Part shown: positions 33,645-40,656 of the stretch, piece after piece
How positions within the stretch are numbered: the stretch's first letter is position 1
Layout of the letters: each line of letters begins with the position of its first letter
NCBI GenBank assembly: GCA_030156255.1
Contig: JASGMV010000037.1
Span: forward strand, 1 to 40,656
Length of the DNA stretch: 40,656 bases
Origin: Desulfovibrionales bacterium
GTDB taxonomy: Bacteria > Desulfobacterota > Desulfovibrionia > Desulfovibrionales > Desulfovibrionaceae
Reading direction: 5' to 3'
The notes under the pieces: model-generated
What the model saw: only the letters and a program-made list of their open reading frames with translations
Told to the model about the DNA's origin: nothing
Database searches by the model: none
Made by a program: the position numbers and the translations under genes

Positions 33645-34047
33645 TATAGCAAGAAATACAGCTCTGCGTCTATTTTGATTGAACGTTGCATGATGAGGTA
33701 AGCACAGATGCATGGGCGTGTCAACCGAAGCCGCGAGGCGTCGGTTCGCGAAAATCACAAGGCAACCTCTTGCGAACACAGGGGAAGCGAGCCCCCGTCC
33801 GGGTTGTCACATAATGTACATATTTTTACATCAAAGTTTAAAAAATCATGAGTTTTGTTCATAACCCAAGATAAATGTAGCAAATTTGAAAAATAGGCAG
33901 ACCGCATCTTGACCCACACGGCAAAATAAAATCTATCTTGTACATGGCAGGCGTCGCTTGTGCGGGCAGACTCTCTCGCTGCAACTTCATCCTTCATCGC
34001 CAGGCGCCCCTTGTTTTTGATTGCAATCATTTGAAATGGAGGCGCAT

Positions 34048-36507
34048 ATGTCTATTCGATTTCGGCTCCTGACCGGGGCCATTGCAATTCTGGCGGTTTC
34101 CGGTCTGGCCATCGCCTTGCTGCTGACCAACATCGGCTCCACGGCCATGGAGGAACTCGCCGGAGCCGGCGAACACGCCTTGCGGCAACGAGCCCTGGGC
34201 CAACTGGAAAGCGTGCGCAGCGCCAAGGCCGCGCACATCGAAAACTTGTTCACGACCATTCGCAGCCAAGTGGTGACGTTCTCCTCCGACCTCACCGTCA
34301 TTGAGGCCGCCCGGAACTTCAGGTCCGCATTCTTCGATGTGGCCGACGAACTCGGGAAATATCCCGAGGACGTCGAGCAGGCCCGCAAGCTCCTGGAGGT
34401 CGACTACGTCGGGCCGCACTATCTGAAAAACGAGGCCTTCAAGGTCAACGAAGCCATTGTCCCCGACTACACAGCGCGCCCGATCAGCCAGTACATTCCC
34501 AAAGACAGAAACGCCGTCATCCTGCACAGCCTGTACATTCACGAATCCGGCAACCCGAACAGGATCGGTGAAAAACATCTGCTGGACGCCAACAACATCC
34601 CTTGCGAATACAACCGCCATCATCTCCGTTACCACCCGGTGATTCGTCATTTCCTGGAAACGTTCCACTATTACGACATCTTCATCGTCGATCCGGACAC
34701 CGGGCATATCGTGTACAGCGTCTTCAAGGAAAAAGACTTCGCCACTTCCCTGCTCACCGGCCCTTACAGCAACACCAATTTCGCCCGCTGCTTCGTCGCG
34801 GCCCGCGACGCCGGCCGGGCGGGCGACCGCGATTTCGTCAGCTTGGTGGACTTCGAGCCTTACGAACCCAGCTACAACGCGCCGGCGGCCTTCACGGCCT
34901 CGCCCATCTTCGACGGCGACACGTTCCTCGGCGTCCTCATGTTCCAAATGCCTGTGGACGAAATCAACCGCATCATGCTCTCCGACAAAAAATGGAAGGA
35001 CGTGGGGCTCGGTGAGACAGGCGAGACCTACCTGGTCGCCAAGGACCTGCTCATGCGCTCGCCTTCGAGGTTTGCCAAGCAGGGCGAGAACAACGTCCTG
35101 CTGACCAAAGTGGACACCGAGGCCGTACGCAAAGCCTCGAAGGACGAAGCCGGCGCCGGCGTGATCAAGGATTACCGCGGCGCGCCGGTCCTGTCGGCCT
35201 GGCAGCCGTTGTCCATCGCCGGACTCAACTACGTTCTGCTCGCGGAAATCGACGAATCCGAGGCCCTGGCCGCGTGCAAGCAGGTTCTGGCCGGCGCCGA
35301 CGCGAGCGTGTCGGACATGATCTTCTACTCGGCCGTGGTTCTCGTCGGAGCGGCCGTGGCCGGCGCCCTACTCATGATCTTTTTGGTCAGCTCCATCACC
35401 CGGCCTTTGCGGCGCATACAGAACTTCGCCGAAAAGGTCGCCGAAGGCGACACCGACGTTTCCATAGAAGGCCGCTTCCCCGGCGAATTGGGCAAGTTGC
35501 GCAGCGCCATCGAAACCATGGTCGCCAACCTGCAAACCCAGATGGCCTCCGCCCGGGAGAAGGAGCGGGAAGCCGACATCCACGCCGAGGAGGCCGTGCA
35601 GGCGAAAATCAAGGCGGAGGAGAAATCGTCCGAAGTCCTGCAGCTCATGGAGCGCATCCAGGCCGCGGCCGAACGTAGCGGCGAGGTGGCGGACAACGTC
35701 CACGACCAGAGCCGGCGCCTCACCACCATCATCCAGAGCGCAGCCAGCGGCGCCGGCGTGCAAAGCGAACGCATTGCGGAAACCGCGGCGGCCATGGAGC
35801 AAATGAACGCCACGGTGCTGGAGGTGGCCAAAAACGCCGCGGACGCGGCGGACCGGGCGGCCAGGGCCAACAACATGGCCCGGGACGGCGCCGACGTCGT
35901 CAAACAAGCCATCGAGGCCATCGGGCAGGTCAACTCCCTGTCGCAGGCCATGACCGACAACATGCGGCGCCTGGAGGAAAGCGCGGAGTCCATCGGCGAG
36001 GTCATCAACGTCATCTCGGACATCGCGGACCAGACCAATCTGCTGGCCCTGAACGCCGCCATCGAGGCCGCGCGGGCCGGCGAGGCCGGGAGGGGATTCG
36101 CCGTAGTCGCGGACGAAGTCCGTAAGCTGGCCGAAAAAACCATGAACGCCACCAAGGAAGTGGAGAGCGCCATCCGCACGGTGCAGGACCAAGCTCTGAA
36201 GAACGTCGAACAGATGTCGGCCTCCAGCCAGGCCGTGGACAGCGCCACCTCCCTGGCCAAGAGGTCCGGCGAGGCCTTGGAGCAGATCACGAGCGTCGTG
36301 ACCGAGGCGGACGAGCGGGTCCGGTCCATCGCCACGGCCTCGGAGGAGCAGTCCTCCGCTTCGGAGCAGATACACCGGGCTCTGGACGAAATTCGCAACG
36401 TCACCGGCGAGGCGTCCGAAGGCATGGCTCAGGCGGCGGGCGCCATCGAGCACCTGGGGCAGCTCTCTTCGCAGCTCAACGAAACCATCGCAACCCTCAA
36501 ACAATAG
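34048..36507 (+). CDS. Methyl-accepting chemotaxis protein with large periplasmic sensor
   Basis: An 819-residue receptor. TM1 is at about 5-25; the periplasmic sensor spans about 30-420 and looks like a double-Cache/Cache-type domain ([33 protein letters not shown]). TM2 is at about 424-448, HAMP at 449-500, and the signalling domain ends the protein. The conserved hairpin tip near 659-700 reads [20 protein letters not shown] in its first 20 residues. The ATG at 34048 has a strong ribosome site (ggagg); frames further up do not. The TAG stop is the first three bases of repeat copy C. Confidence 0.93.
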   Translation: MSIRFRLLTGAIAILAVSGLAIALLLTNIGSTAMEELAGAGEHALRQRALGQLESVRSAKAAHIENLFTTIRSQVVTFSSDLTVIEAARNFRSAFFDVADELGKYPEDVEQARKLLEVDYVGPHYLKNEAFKVNEAIVPDYTARPISQYIPKDRNAVILHSLYIHESGNPNRIGEKHLLDANNIPCEYNRHHLRYHPVIRHFLETFHYYDIFIVDPDTGHIVYSVFKEKDFATSLLTGPYSNTNFARCFVAARDAGRAGDRDFVSLVDFEPYEPSYNAPAAFTASPIFDGDTFLGVLMFQMPVDEINRIMLSDKKWKDVGLGETGETYLVAKDLLMRSPSRFAKQGENNVLLTKVDTEAVRKASKDEAGAGVIKDYRGAPVLSAWQPLSIAGLNYVLLAEIDESEALAACKQVLAGADASVSDMIFYSAVVLVGAAVAGALLMIFLVSSITRPLRRIQNFAEKVAEGDTDVSIEGRFPGELGKLRSAIETMVANLQTQMASAREKEREADIHAEEAVQAKIKAEEKSSEVLQLMERIQAAAERSGEVADNVHDQSRRLTTIIQSAASGAGVQSERIAETAAAMEQMNATVLEVAKNAADAADRAARANNMARDGADVVKQAIEAIGQVNSLSQAMTDNMRRLEESAESIGEVINVISDIADQTNLLALNAAIEAARAGEAGRGFAVVADEVRKLAEKTMNATKEVESAIRTVQDQALKNVEQMSASSQAVDSATSLAKRSGEALEQITSVVTEADERVRSIATASEEQSSASEQIHRALDEIRNVTGEASEGMAQAAGAIEHLGQLSSQLNETIATLKQ

Positions 36508-36631
36508 AGCAGGTTAACTTTGAAAAAGTTTAACTGCTCGGCAAGGATTTGTCCGCAAATTCTTGCCGCGAAACGCTTGTAGGCGAGCTACGCTCGCCGT
36601 GAAGCAAGTATTTCAAGCGTAATATGCTCTA
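36505..36631 (+). repeat. Three-hairpin dispersed intergenic repeat, copy C (most complete)
   Basis: 127 bases bounded by inverted ends tagagca (36505-36511) and tgctcta (36625-36631). Inside are three hairpins: gcaggttaacttt / aaagtttaactgc (imperfect), ggcaaggatttg / caaattcttgcc (one wobble), and gaaacgcttg / caagtatttc enclosing the perfect ggcgagc-tac-gctcgcc. It matches copies at 459 and 14420. The terminal inverted repeats make it look like a miniature non-autonomous element; no transposase for it is seen. Confidence 0.82.
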
Positions 36632-36761
36632 GGGGTCGATCAAGCAAAGCTCCAACAGCACGGATGTGCGCATCGGAGCGAAGCTGTCATTCTCGAAGAG
36701 GCGTTGGCTGACAAGCAGAGCGCGTTTCCACGTGCAGCGCCCTGAGATCGGCGAACGAAAC

Positions 36762-36799
36762 AAAAACGGCCGGCCAAGCAGAAGCTCGGCCGGCCGTTT
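36762..36799 (-). terminator. Rho-independent terminator of greA
   Basis: Read on the minus strand, aaacggccggcc (36799-36788) pairs with ggccggccgttt (36775-36764) and is followed by tttg. It lies 29 bases past the greA stop. Confidence 0.85.
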
Positions 36800-36827
36800 G
36801 CATCGGACGGTAGGCGCCCGACGAGCG

Positions 36828-37310
36828 TTAAGCCCCGTCTCCCTGAAAGGAGATGGAGAGGATCTCGTAGACAATCTTGCCCTTCGGCGCGTTGACCGTG
36901 ACCTCGTCGCCCACTTCCCGGCCCAGCAGGGCCTTGCCCACGGGCGAGAGCACCGAGATGCTTCCTTTGGAGGTGTCGAACTCGTCCGGCCCGAGCAGCA
37001 GGTAGCGTTTCATCTCCCCCGTGTCCACGTCCTCGAGCTCCACCGTGGCGCCGAAGCAGGCCTTGGAGCCGCTCATGGTGGCCAAGTCGATCACGTTGAG
37101 CGTTTGAATCCTGGACTGCAAATAGGTGATCCGCGCCTCCAGCATTCCCTGGCGCTCTCGGGCGGCGTCGTAACCTGCGTTCTCTCGCAGATCGCCTTCC
37201 TCCCTGGCCTCTTTGATGGCCTGGATCACGATCGGCCGTTCCTTCTTGAGTTGGTCCAATTCATCCTGCAGCCGTTTGTATCCTTCGGGGGAAATGGGAA
37301 TCTGTTGCAT
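36828..37310 (-). CDS. greA: Transcription elongation factor GreA
   Basis: A 160-residue factor that rescues backtracked RNA polymerase by stimulating transcript cleavage. The N-terminal coiled coil (about 8-75) carries the acidic tip EEGDLRENAGYDAARERQ (catalytic Asp/Glu near 38-42), and the C-terminal FKBP-like domain includes ISVLSPVGKALLGREVGDEV. Intact and of normal length. Single gene with its own terminator. Confidence 0.95.
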   Translation of the reverse strand: MQQIPISPEGYKRLQDELDQLKKERPIVIQAIKEAREEGDLRENAGYDAARERQGMLEARITYLQSRIQTLNVIDLATMSGSKACFGATVELEDVDTGEMKRYLLLGPDEFDTSKGSISVLSPVGKALLGREVGDEVTVNAPKGKIVYEILSISFQGDGA

Positions 37311-37611
37311 GTCGTCGTCCCGGCCTTACGCCCAACTATGGTTAAAAAATATTATATGGGGCAAAAACCAAAGGCTTTCGCTTCTTGATTTGACGCCGCC
37401 GAACCCGAAGGAGCGACGCCGGACACTGCGGTTGGAAACTCGGCCGCTCGAATAACTAAGGACCCGGCCGCGCTTGATCTCGCGTCGGCCGGGCGTCTCA
37501 ACGGTAACTGCGCCGTTCTAGAATAGAACCTTATGGCATTCAGGAAAGCCGGTCAAGCCTCCGCCCGGATAAAGCCTGCCCCCGGCGCAGAGGCGCAACG
37601 CCAAAGGCTTT
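37311..37611. other. Intergenic region upstream of greA
   Basis: 301 bases between the CoA-binding gene and greA, both minus. It should hold the greA promoter; an AT-rich patch lies at 37340-37365. A GC-rich hairpin cccggccg / cggccggg (37463-37493) sits in the middle and may end the upstream transcript, but no T-run follows on the minus strand. Confidence 0.4.
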
Positions 37612-38049
37612 TCAGCTCCCGGGGAACAACTTCCTGTGCTCCACCATGATGCATTTGTTCATGACCACGTCCATCCCTGCGGCGCGGGCCTTGTCCGCAG
37701 CCTGGTTGTGGGCCAGGCCCATTTGCATCCAGACGCAGGATGCGCCCGCCTCGATGGCCTGATCCACGACGGGCGGTATGGCCTCGGGTTTGCGGAAGAT
37801 GTTCACGATATCGATCTTGCCGGGAACCGAAGCCATATCCCGATAGCACGGCCGGCCCAGAATTTCCTTGAATCCGGGATTGACGCCCACGACGTCGAAG
37901 CCCGCCTGGATCATATACGCCGCAACCCGATTGCTGTCCCGCTCTGGCTTTGGAGAAAGCCCGACCACGGCCACGGTCTTGGCCGAGGCGAGAATGCGCT
38001 GCACATCTGCATCCGTGGCGTTGTCCAAAGGCAGTTCACATCCGGCCAT
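37612..38049 (-). CDS. CoA-binding domain protein (YccU-like)
   Basis: A 145-residue Rossmann protein of the CoA_binding_2 family. The signature VAVVGLSPKPERDS at 26-39 forms the nucleotide loop, with VNIFRKPEAIP and WMQMGLAHNQAAD following. These proteins bind CoA; the biological role is unclear. The frame is open from 38088 but the ATG at 38049 has the good ribosome site (ggggaga, 4 bases) and fits the family length. Confidence 0.88.
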   Translation of the reverse strand: MAGCELPLDNATDADVQRILASAKTVAVVGLSPKPERDSNRVAAYMIQAGFDVVGVNPGFKEILGRPCYRDMASVPGKIDIVNIFRKPEAIPPVVDQAIEAGASCVWMQMGLAHNQAADKARAAGMDVVMNKCIMVEHRKLFPGS

Positions 38050-38269
38050 ACCGTCTCCCCGTGCGTCTTCCGTAAGGCGAAAACGCATGCTGAAATTTTA
38101 TCGACTCATTGCACGCCGCGCCCCTTGCGTCAACCGCATTCCTCTTCGCACGCGGCGCGGCCCCTCGGATCGGAAAAGACAAGCTGCTCCATCCAGCCGT
38201 GAAAAATAAGAAAAAAGACGCAAGCCTCCCGGCCGGCGATGTTGCCCGAAATGAAAAATTCACCTATAG

Positions 38270-38286
38270 CCAAGCCATTAGCTTGG
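38270..38286. promoter_or_regulatory. Palindrome CCAAGC-N5-GCTTGG upstream of the TAXI gene
   Basis: A perfect 6-base dyad with a 5-base spacer, 22 bases before the TAXI start codon. It could be an operator or a small leader hairpin near the ribosome site. Confidence 0.35.
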
Positions 38287-38308
38287 ATACCGACAAGGGA
38301 GCCGCAAG

Positions 38309-39667
38309 ATGGGCGCATGGATCTTCAGGTCCAGCCGATGGGTGTGGTGGATGTCCGCCTTTGTGGTTGCGGCGGGATTCGTTCTCGCTTTTCAATTCGT
38401 CAAGCCCGCTCCTCCCAATCACGTGACCATGGCCGCCGGCGCCGTCGGCGGCTCCAGCTATCAGTTCGCCCAGCGCTACCAGAAAATTCTGGCGAAACAA
38501 AAAGTCCACGTCGACATCATCGCCACCACCGGGTCCCTCGCCTGCCTGGAGATGCTTCAATCCGGCGCGGCCGACATCGCCATCACCCAAAGCGGCACCG
38601 TCGACCCGAGCGCAATGCCCGAGCTGACGTCGCTCGGCTGCCTCTATTACGAACCGCTCTGGATCATTACACAGGGGTATGTGAAAGTCGGCAGGCTCTC
38701 AGAATTCGCCGGGCGCACCCTGGCCGTGGGGCCCCAAGGAAGCGGCACGCACATTCTGACCCTGACCCTGCTGCAGGAAAACGGCGTTACCCCGACGAAC
38801 ACGAAATTTCTGGCCCTCGAACAAGCGGACGCCGTCCAGGCGCTTTTTGAAAAAAAAGTGGACGCCATCTTTTGGGTCACGGGCATCGATTCGAAAACGC
38901 TCGGGGACTTGGATGACGAACCTGAAACGCCAACGCTGTTTTCAATGCGCCGCTGGCGGTCCTACACCATGCGCTACAACTATTTGAAGCATCTCGTCTT
39001 GCCGGAAGGGGGCCTCAATCTACAGCGCAACTTTCCGAAAAAACCCGTCGACATGATCTCGACCATGGCCGAACTGGTCGCGGGCCCCAATTTTTCCCCG
39101 GCCCTGGTCGACCTCTTTCTCCAGGCCGCAGAGGAAATCCATGATCGCGGCGGTTGGCTGGAGAAGCCCGGCGAATTTCCCCGGGCCGAAGGCGCGACCT
39201 TCCCGGTTCCGCGGCAGGTGAAACGCTTCTTCAAATCCGGCCCGCCGTTCCTCCAGCGGTATCTTCCCTTCTGGGTCGCCAACTACATCAACCGCATGGT
39301 CATCATGCTGCTGCCGCTGGCGACGCTGCTTTTTCCGCTGCTCAAGGTCGCGCCGCCCATGTACCGATGGCAGGTGCGGCGGCGCATCTACCGCCGATAC
39401 AGAAAGTTGCGGCGCATCGATATGCGCCTGCAAACGGCGAACGCAGCCGAAGCCCTTACAGCGCTGCAACGGGAGCTGAACGATCTGGAGAAAGGCGTCA
39501 GCAGCCTCTCCGTGCCGCTTTCCTTCACCGATCTCCAATACGAGCTGCGCTGGCACATCAGCATCATCCGCTCGGAGATCGAAAAACGCCTTCTCCAGGC
39601 GCCGCAGGCCGACTCGAAAGAGGCGCAGCCCCTCCGGACGGAAGCGGAAGCCGGCGACCGGTCCTGA
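38309..39667 (+). CDS. TAXI-family solute-binding protein with C-terminal membrane segment
   Basis: A 452-residue protein. An N-terminal hydrophobic segment (about 13-31) acts as signal or anchor, followed by the TAXI/TRAP binding fold (TMAAGAVGGSSYQFAQRYQKI, TTGSLACLEMLQSGAADIAI, VGPQGSGTHILTLTLL). After residue 325 comes an extra region: a hydrophobic helix (about 330-350), a Lys/Arg-rich stretch (VRRRIYRRYRKLRRIDMRL) and a helical, probably coiled-coil tail. Normal TAXI proteins end before this. No TRAP membrane subunit is nearby. Ribosome site agggag supports the start. Confidence 0.83.
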   Translation: MGAWIFRSSRWVWWMSAFVVAAGFVLAFQFVKPAPPNHVTMAAGAVGGSSYQFAQRYQKILAKQKVHVDIIATTGSLACLEMLQSGAADIAITQSGTVDPSAMPELTSLGCLYYEPLWIITQGYVKVGRLSEFAGRTLAVGPQGSGTHILTLTLLQENGVTPTNTKFLALEQADAVQALFEKKVDAIFWVTGIDSKTLGDLDDEPETPTLFSMRRWRSYTMRYNYLKHLVLPEGGLNLQRNFPKKPVDMISTMAELVAGPNFSPALVDLFLQAAEEIHDRGGWLEKPGEFPRAEGATFPVPRQVKRFFKSGPPFLQRYLPFWVANYINRMVIMLLPLATLLFPLLKVAPPMYRWQVRRRIYRRYRKLRRIDMRLQTANAAEALTALQRELNDLEKGVSSLSVPLSFTDLQYELRWHISIIRSEIEKRLLQAPQADSKEAQPLRTEAEAGDRS

Positions 39668-39730
39668 GAAGTCCGGGCCCGCCCGTGCTCCTTCAGGAAG
39701 CTGCGAGCCCAACCGCTTCCATCCGGCGAA

Positions 39731-40579
39731 TCAGAGCGCGGCCTTGACCACCGCCGCAAGCGGCGTGGTCGGCCGGCCGATGAGCCGGCTCATCTGCTTG
39801 CTATCGTCGAAGAGCCCGCCTTTGGACGCGCCTTGCTGGGAATTCGCCAGCATGTCGGCGATCCCTTCCGGCAATCCGGCCTGAACCATCGCCGAGGCGA
39901 ATTCCTCCGGCGACACATTCCTGTACGCGACGGGCTTGCCGGACTGGCGCGAGACCTCGGCCGCCAAATCGGCCAGGGTGTAGGCGTCGTCGCCAGCCAA
40001 CTCATAGATCAGCCCGGCCTGGTCCTCCTTGGTCAGCACGGCTGCGGCCGCGGCCGCGTAGTCGATGCGGGCGGCCGAAGCGATCCGTCCATCCCCTGCG
40101 CAACCGAGAAGCGCCCCATGCTCCAGCATGGCTGAGACGCCGTCGGTGAAATTCTCCGTATACCAACCGTTGCGCAGAAAGACGAACGGCAATCCCGAAG
40201 CCGCGAGCAAGACCTCCGTCTCCCGATGCTCCTGCGCCAGATCCAGAGGAGAGGCGTCGGCGTGCAGGATGCTGGTATAGGCGATCAAGTCCACACCCTC
40301 TTTTTTCGCGGCGTCGATGACAGCCTTGTGCTGCGGAACACGGCGGCCGACCTCGTTTGCGGAGATCAGAAGCAGGCGCTTCTCGCCGTGAAAGGCGTAA
40401 GCGAGCGTTTCGGGCCGGTCGTAGTCGGCGTGGCGCACCTGGACGCCCCGGTCGGCCATGTCCCGGACTTTGTCCGGATTGCGCACCGCCGCCGTAATCT
40501 GTTCGGCGGGTACGGATTCAAGAAGCTTTTCCACAACGAGACGCCCAAGACGTCCGGAGGCTCCGGTCACGGTAATCAC
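39731..40579 (-). CDS. NmrA-like NAD(P)H oxidoreductase (YtfG/QOR2-like)
   Basis: A 282-residue atypical short-chain dehydrogenase. TGASGRLG at 5-12 is the nucleotide loop; SILHADASPLDLAQEHRETE and LPFVFLRNGWYTENF are characteristic of the YtfG quinone oxidoreductase/NmrA group. The usual catalytic Tyr-x3-Lys of SDRs is absent, as is normal there. GTG start with aaaggag upstream. Substrate is probably a quinone or it acts as a redox sensor; this is from family only. It is the last gene in the window; the 77 bases to its right hold its promoter region. Confidence 0.87.
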   Translation of the reverse strand: MITVTGASGRLGRLVVEKLLESVPAEQITAAVRNPDKVRDMADRGVQVRHADYDRPETLAYAFHGEKRLLLISANEVGRRVPQHKAVIDAAKKEGVDLIAYTSILHADASPLDLAQEHRETEVLLAASGLPFVFLRNGWYTENFTDGVSAMLEHGALLGCAGDGRIASAARIDYAAAAAAVLTKEDQAGLIYELAGDDAYTLADLAAEVSRQSGKPVAYRNVSPEEFASAMVQAGLPEGIADMLANSQQGASKGGLFDDSKQMSRLIGRPTTPLAAVVKAAL

Positions 40580-40656
40580 GACGGCCGCTCCTTTTTATTT
40601 GAGAACAATTTTCGTTGGTGGAGAGATGGGGGGAAGGGGAAAACCCCTTTTGGGAA

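Larger units (their letters stand above)
33432..34047. other. Long AT-rich intergenic region with several dyads
   Basis: 616 bases between divergent genes (methyltransferase, minus; chemotaxis receptor, plus), much lower in GC than the window. It contains TGTTA-N7-TAACA at 33567-33583, CAGTG-N5-CACTG at 33630-33644, a GC-rich hairpin aaccga/tcggtt near 33723-33748, and atgtacat near 33818. No convincing gene lies inside; a minus-strand frame (33755-34030) looks random. It must hold both promoters and could carry a small RNA. Confidence 0.5.

Noticed and set aside
33818-33825. atgtacat palindrome as an FNR/HcpR-type site
   Set aside because: Does not match the TTGTGA-N6-TCACAA or TTGAT-N4-ATCAA patterns of that family.
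33755-34030. 91-codon frame on the minus strand in the AT-rich gap
   Set aside because: No recognisable domain, composition looks random, and it occupies the receptor's promoter region.
37463-37493. GC-rich hairpin cccggccg / cggccggg as terminator of the CoA-binding gene
   Set aside because: No T-run on the minus strand and it lies over 100 bases past the stop; noted only within the intergenic entry.

Overview
The window reads as the chromosome of a GC-rich Gram-negative bacterium of the Desulfovibrionales type. That placement is an inference from gene style (CheW/PilZ/MCP signalling, a GAF gene coupled to GAPDH, an XRE-cupin gene beside an acyl-CoA synthetase, a C69 dipeptidase); no rRNA or other phylogenetic marker was checked. 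Most genes are chromosomal housekeeping or signalling genes packed into short operons. I see no rRNA, tRNA, CRISPR array, prophage or plasmid functions.

Layout. 1-1.4 kb: end of pgpA, a three-hairpin intergenic repeat, and an iron-sulfur-flavoprotein-like reductase. 1.5-3.9 kb (minus): an XRE-cupin regulator followed by an acyl-CoA synthetase. 4.2-11.3 kb (plus): a probable operon of a KefC/YbaL-type cation:proton antiporter, a 59-residue zinc-ribbon protein, a PAS histidine kinase, a response regulator with a degenerate HD-GYP domain, and a TPR protein. 11.3-12.4 kb (minus): CheW and a YcgR-like PilZ protein. 12.75-14.3 kb: a GAF protein 3 bases ahead of GAPDH, closed by a strong terminator and a second repeat copy. 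14.5-16.0 kb: an AT-richer islet with a DUF169 gene and a decayed IS630-family transposase remnant.

16.0-19.8 kb (minus): hisH, hisF, priA. 19.9-22.3 kb (plus): a beta-carbonic anhydrase overlapping an NCS2-family permease that carries an unusual C-terminal domain resembling an RsbW-type anti-sigma/ATPase fold. 22.35-23.65 kb (minus): a CxxCxxCC (YkgJ-type) protein and a J-domain protein. 23.9-27.5 kb (plus): an M24 metallopeptidase with a complete SsuA/NMT1-type ABC importer. 27.7-30.1 kb: a zinc-dependent phospholipase-C-like protein, phoH and ybeY. 30.2-31.9 kb: a secreted C69 peptidase with a strong terminator. 32.0-33.4 kb (minus): two paralogous SAM methyltransferases. 33.4-34.0 kb: a long AT-rich non-coding stretch with several dyads. 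34.0-36.5 kb: a methyl-accepting chemotaxis protein ending in the third repeat copy. 36.8-38.0 kb (minus): a CoA-binding protein and greA. 38.3-39.7 kb: an orphan TAXI-type binding protein with a C-terminal membrane anchor. 39.7-40.6 kb (minus): an NmrA/YtfG-like oxidoreductase.

The observations most worth following up are: the dispersed three-hairpin repeat, whose first bases supply the TAG stop of two different genes; the carbonic anhydrase/permease pair with the RsbW-like tail; and the antiporter-kinase-degenerate HD-GYP-TPR operon.
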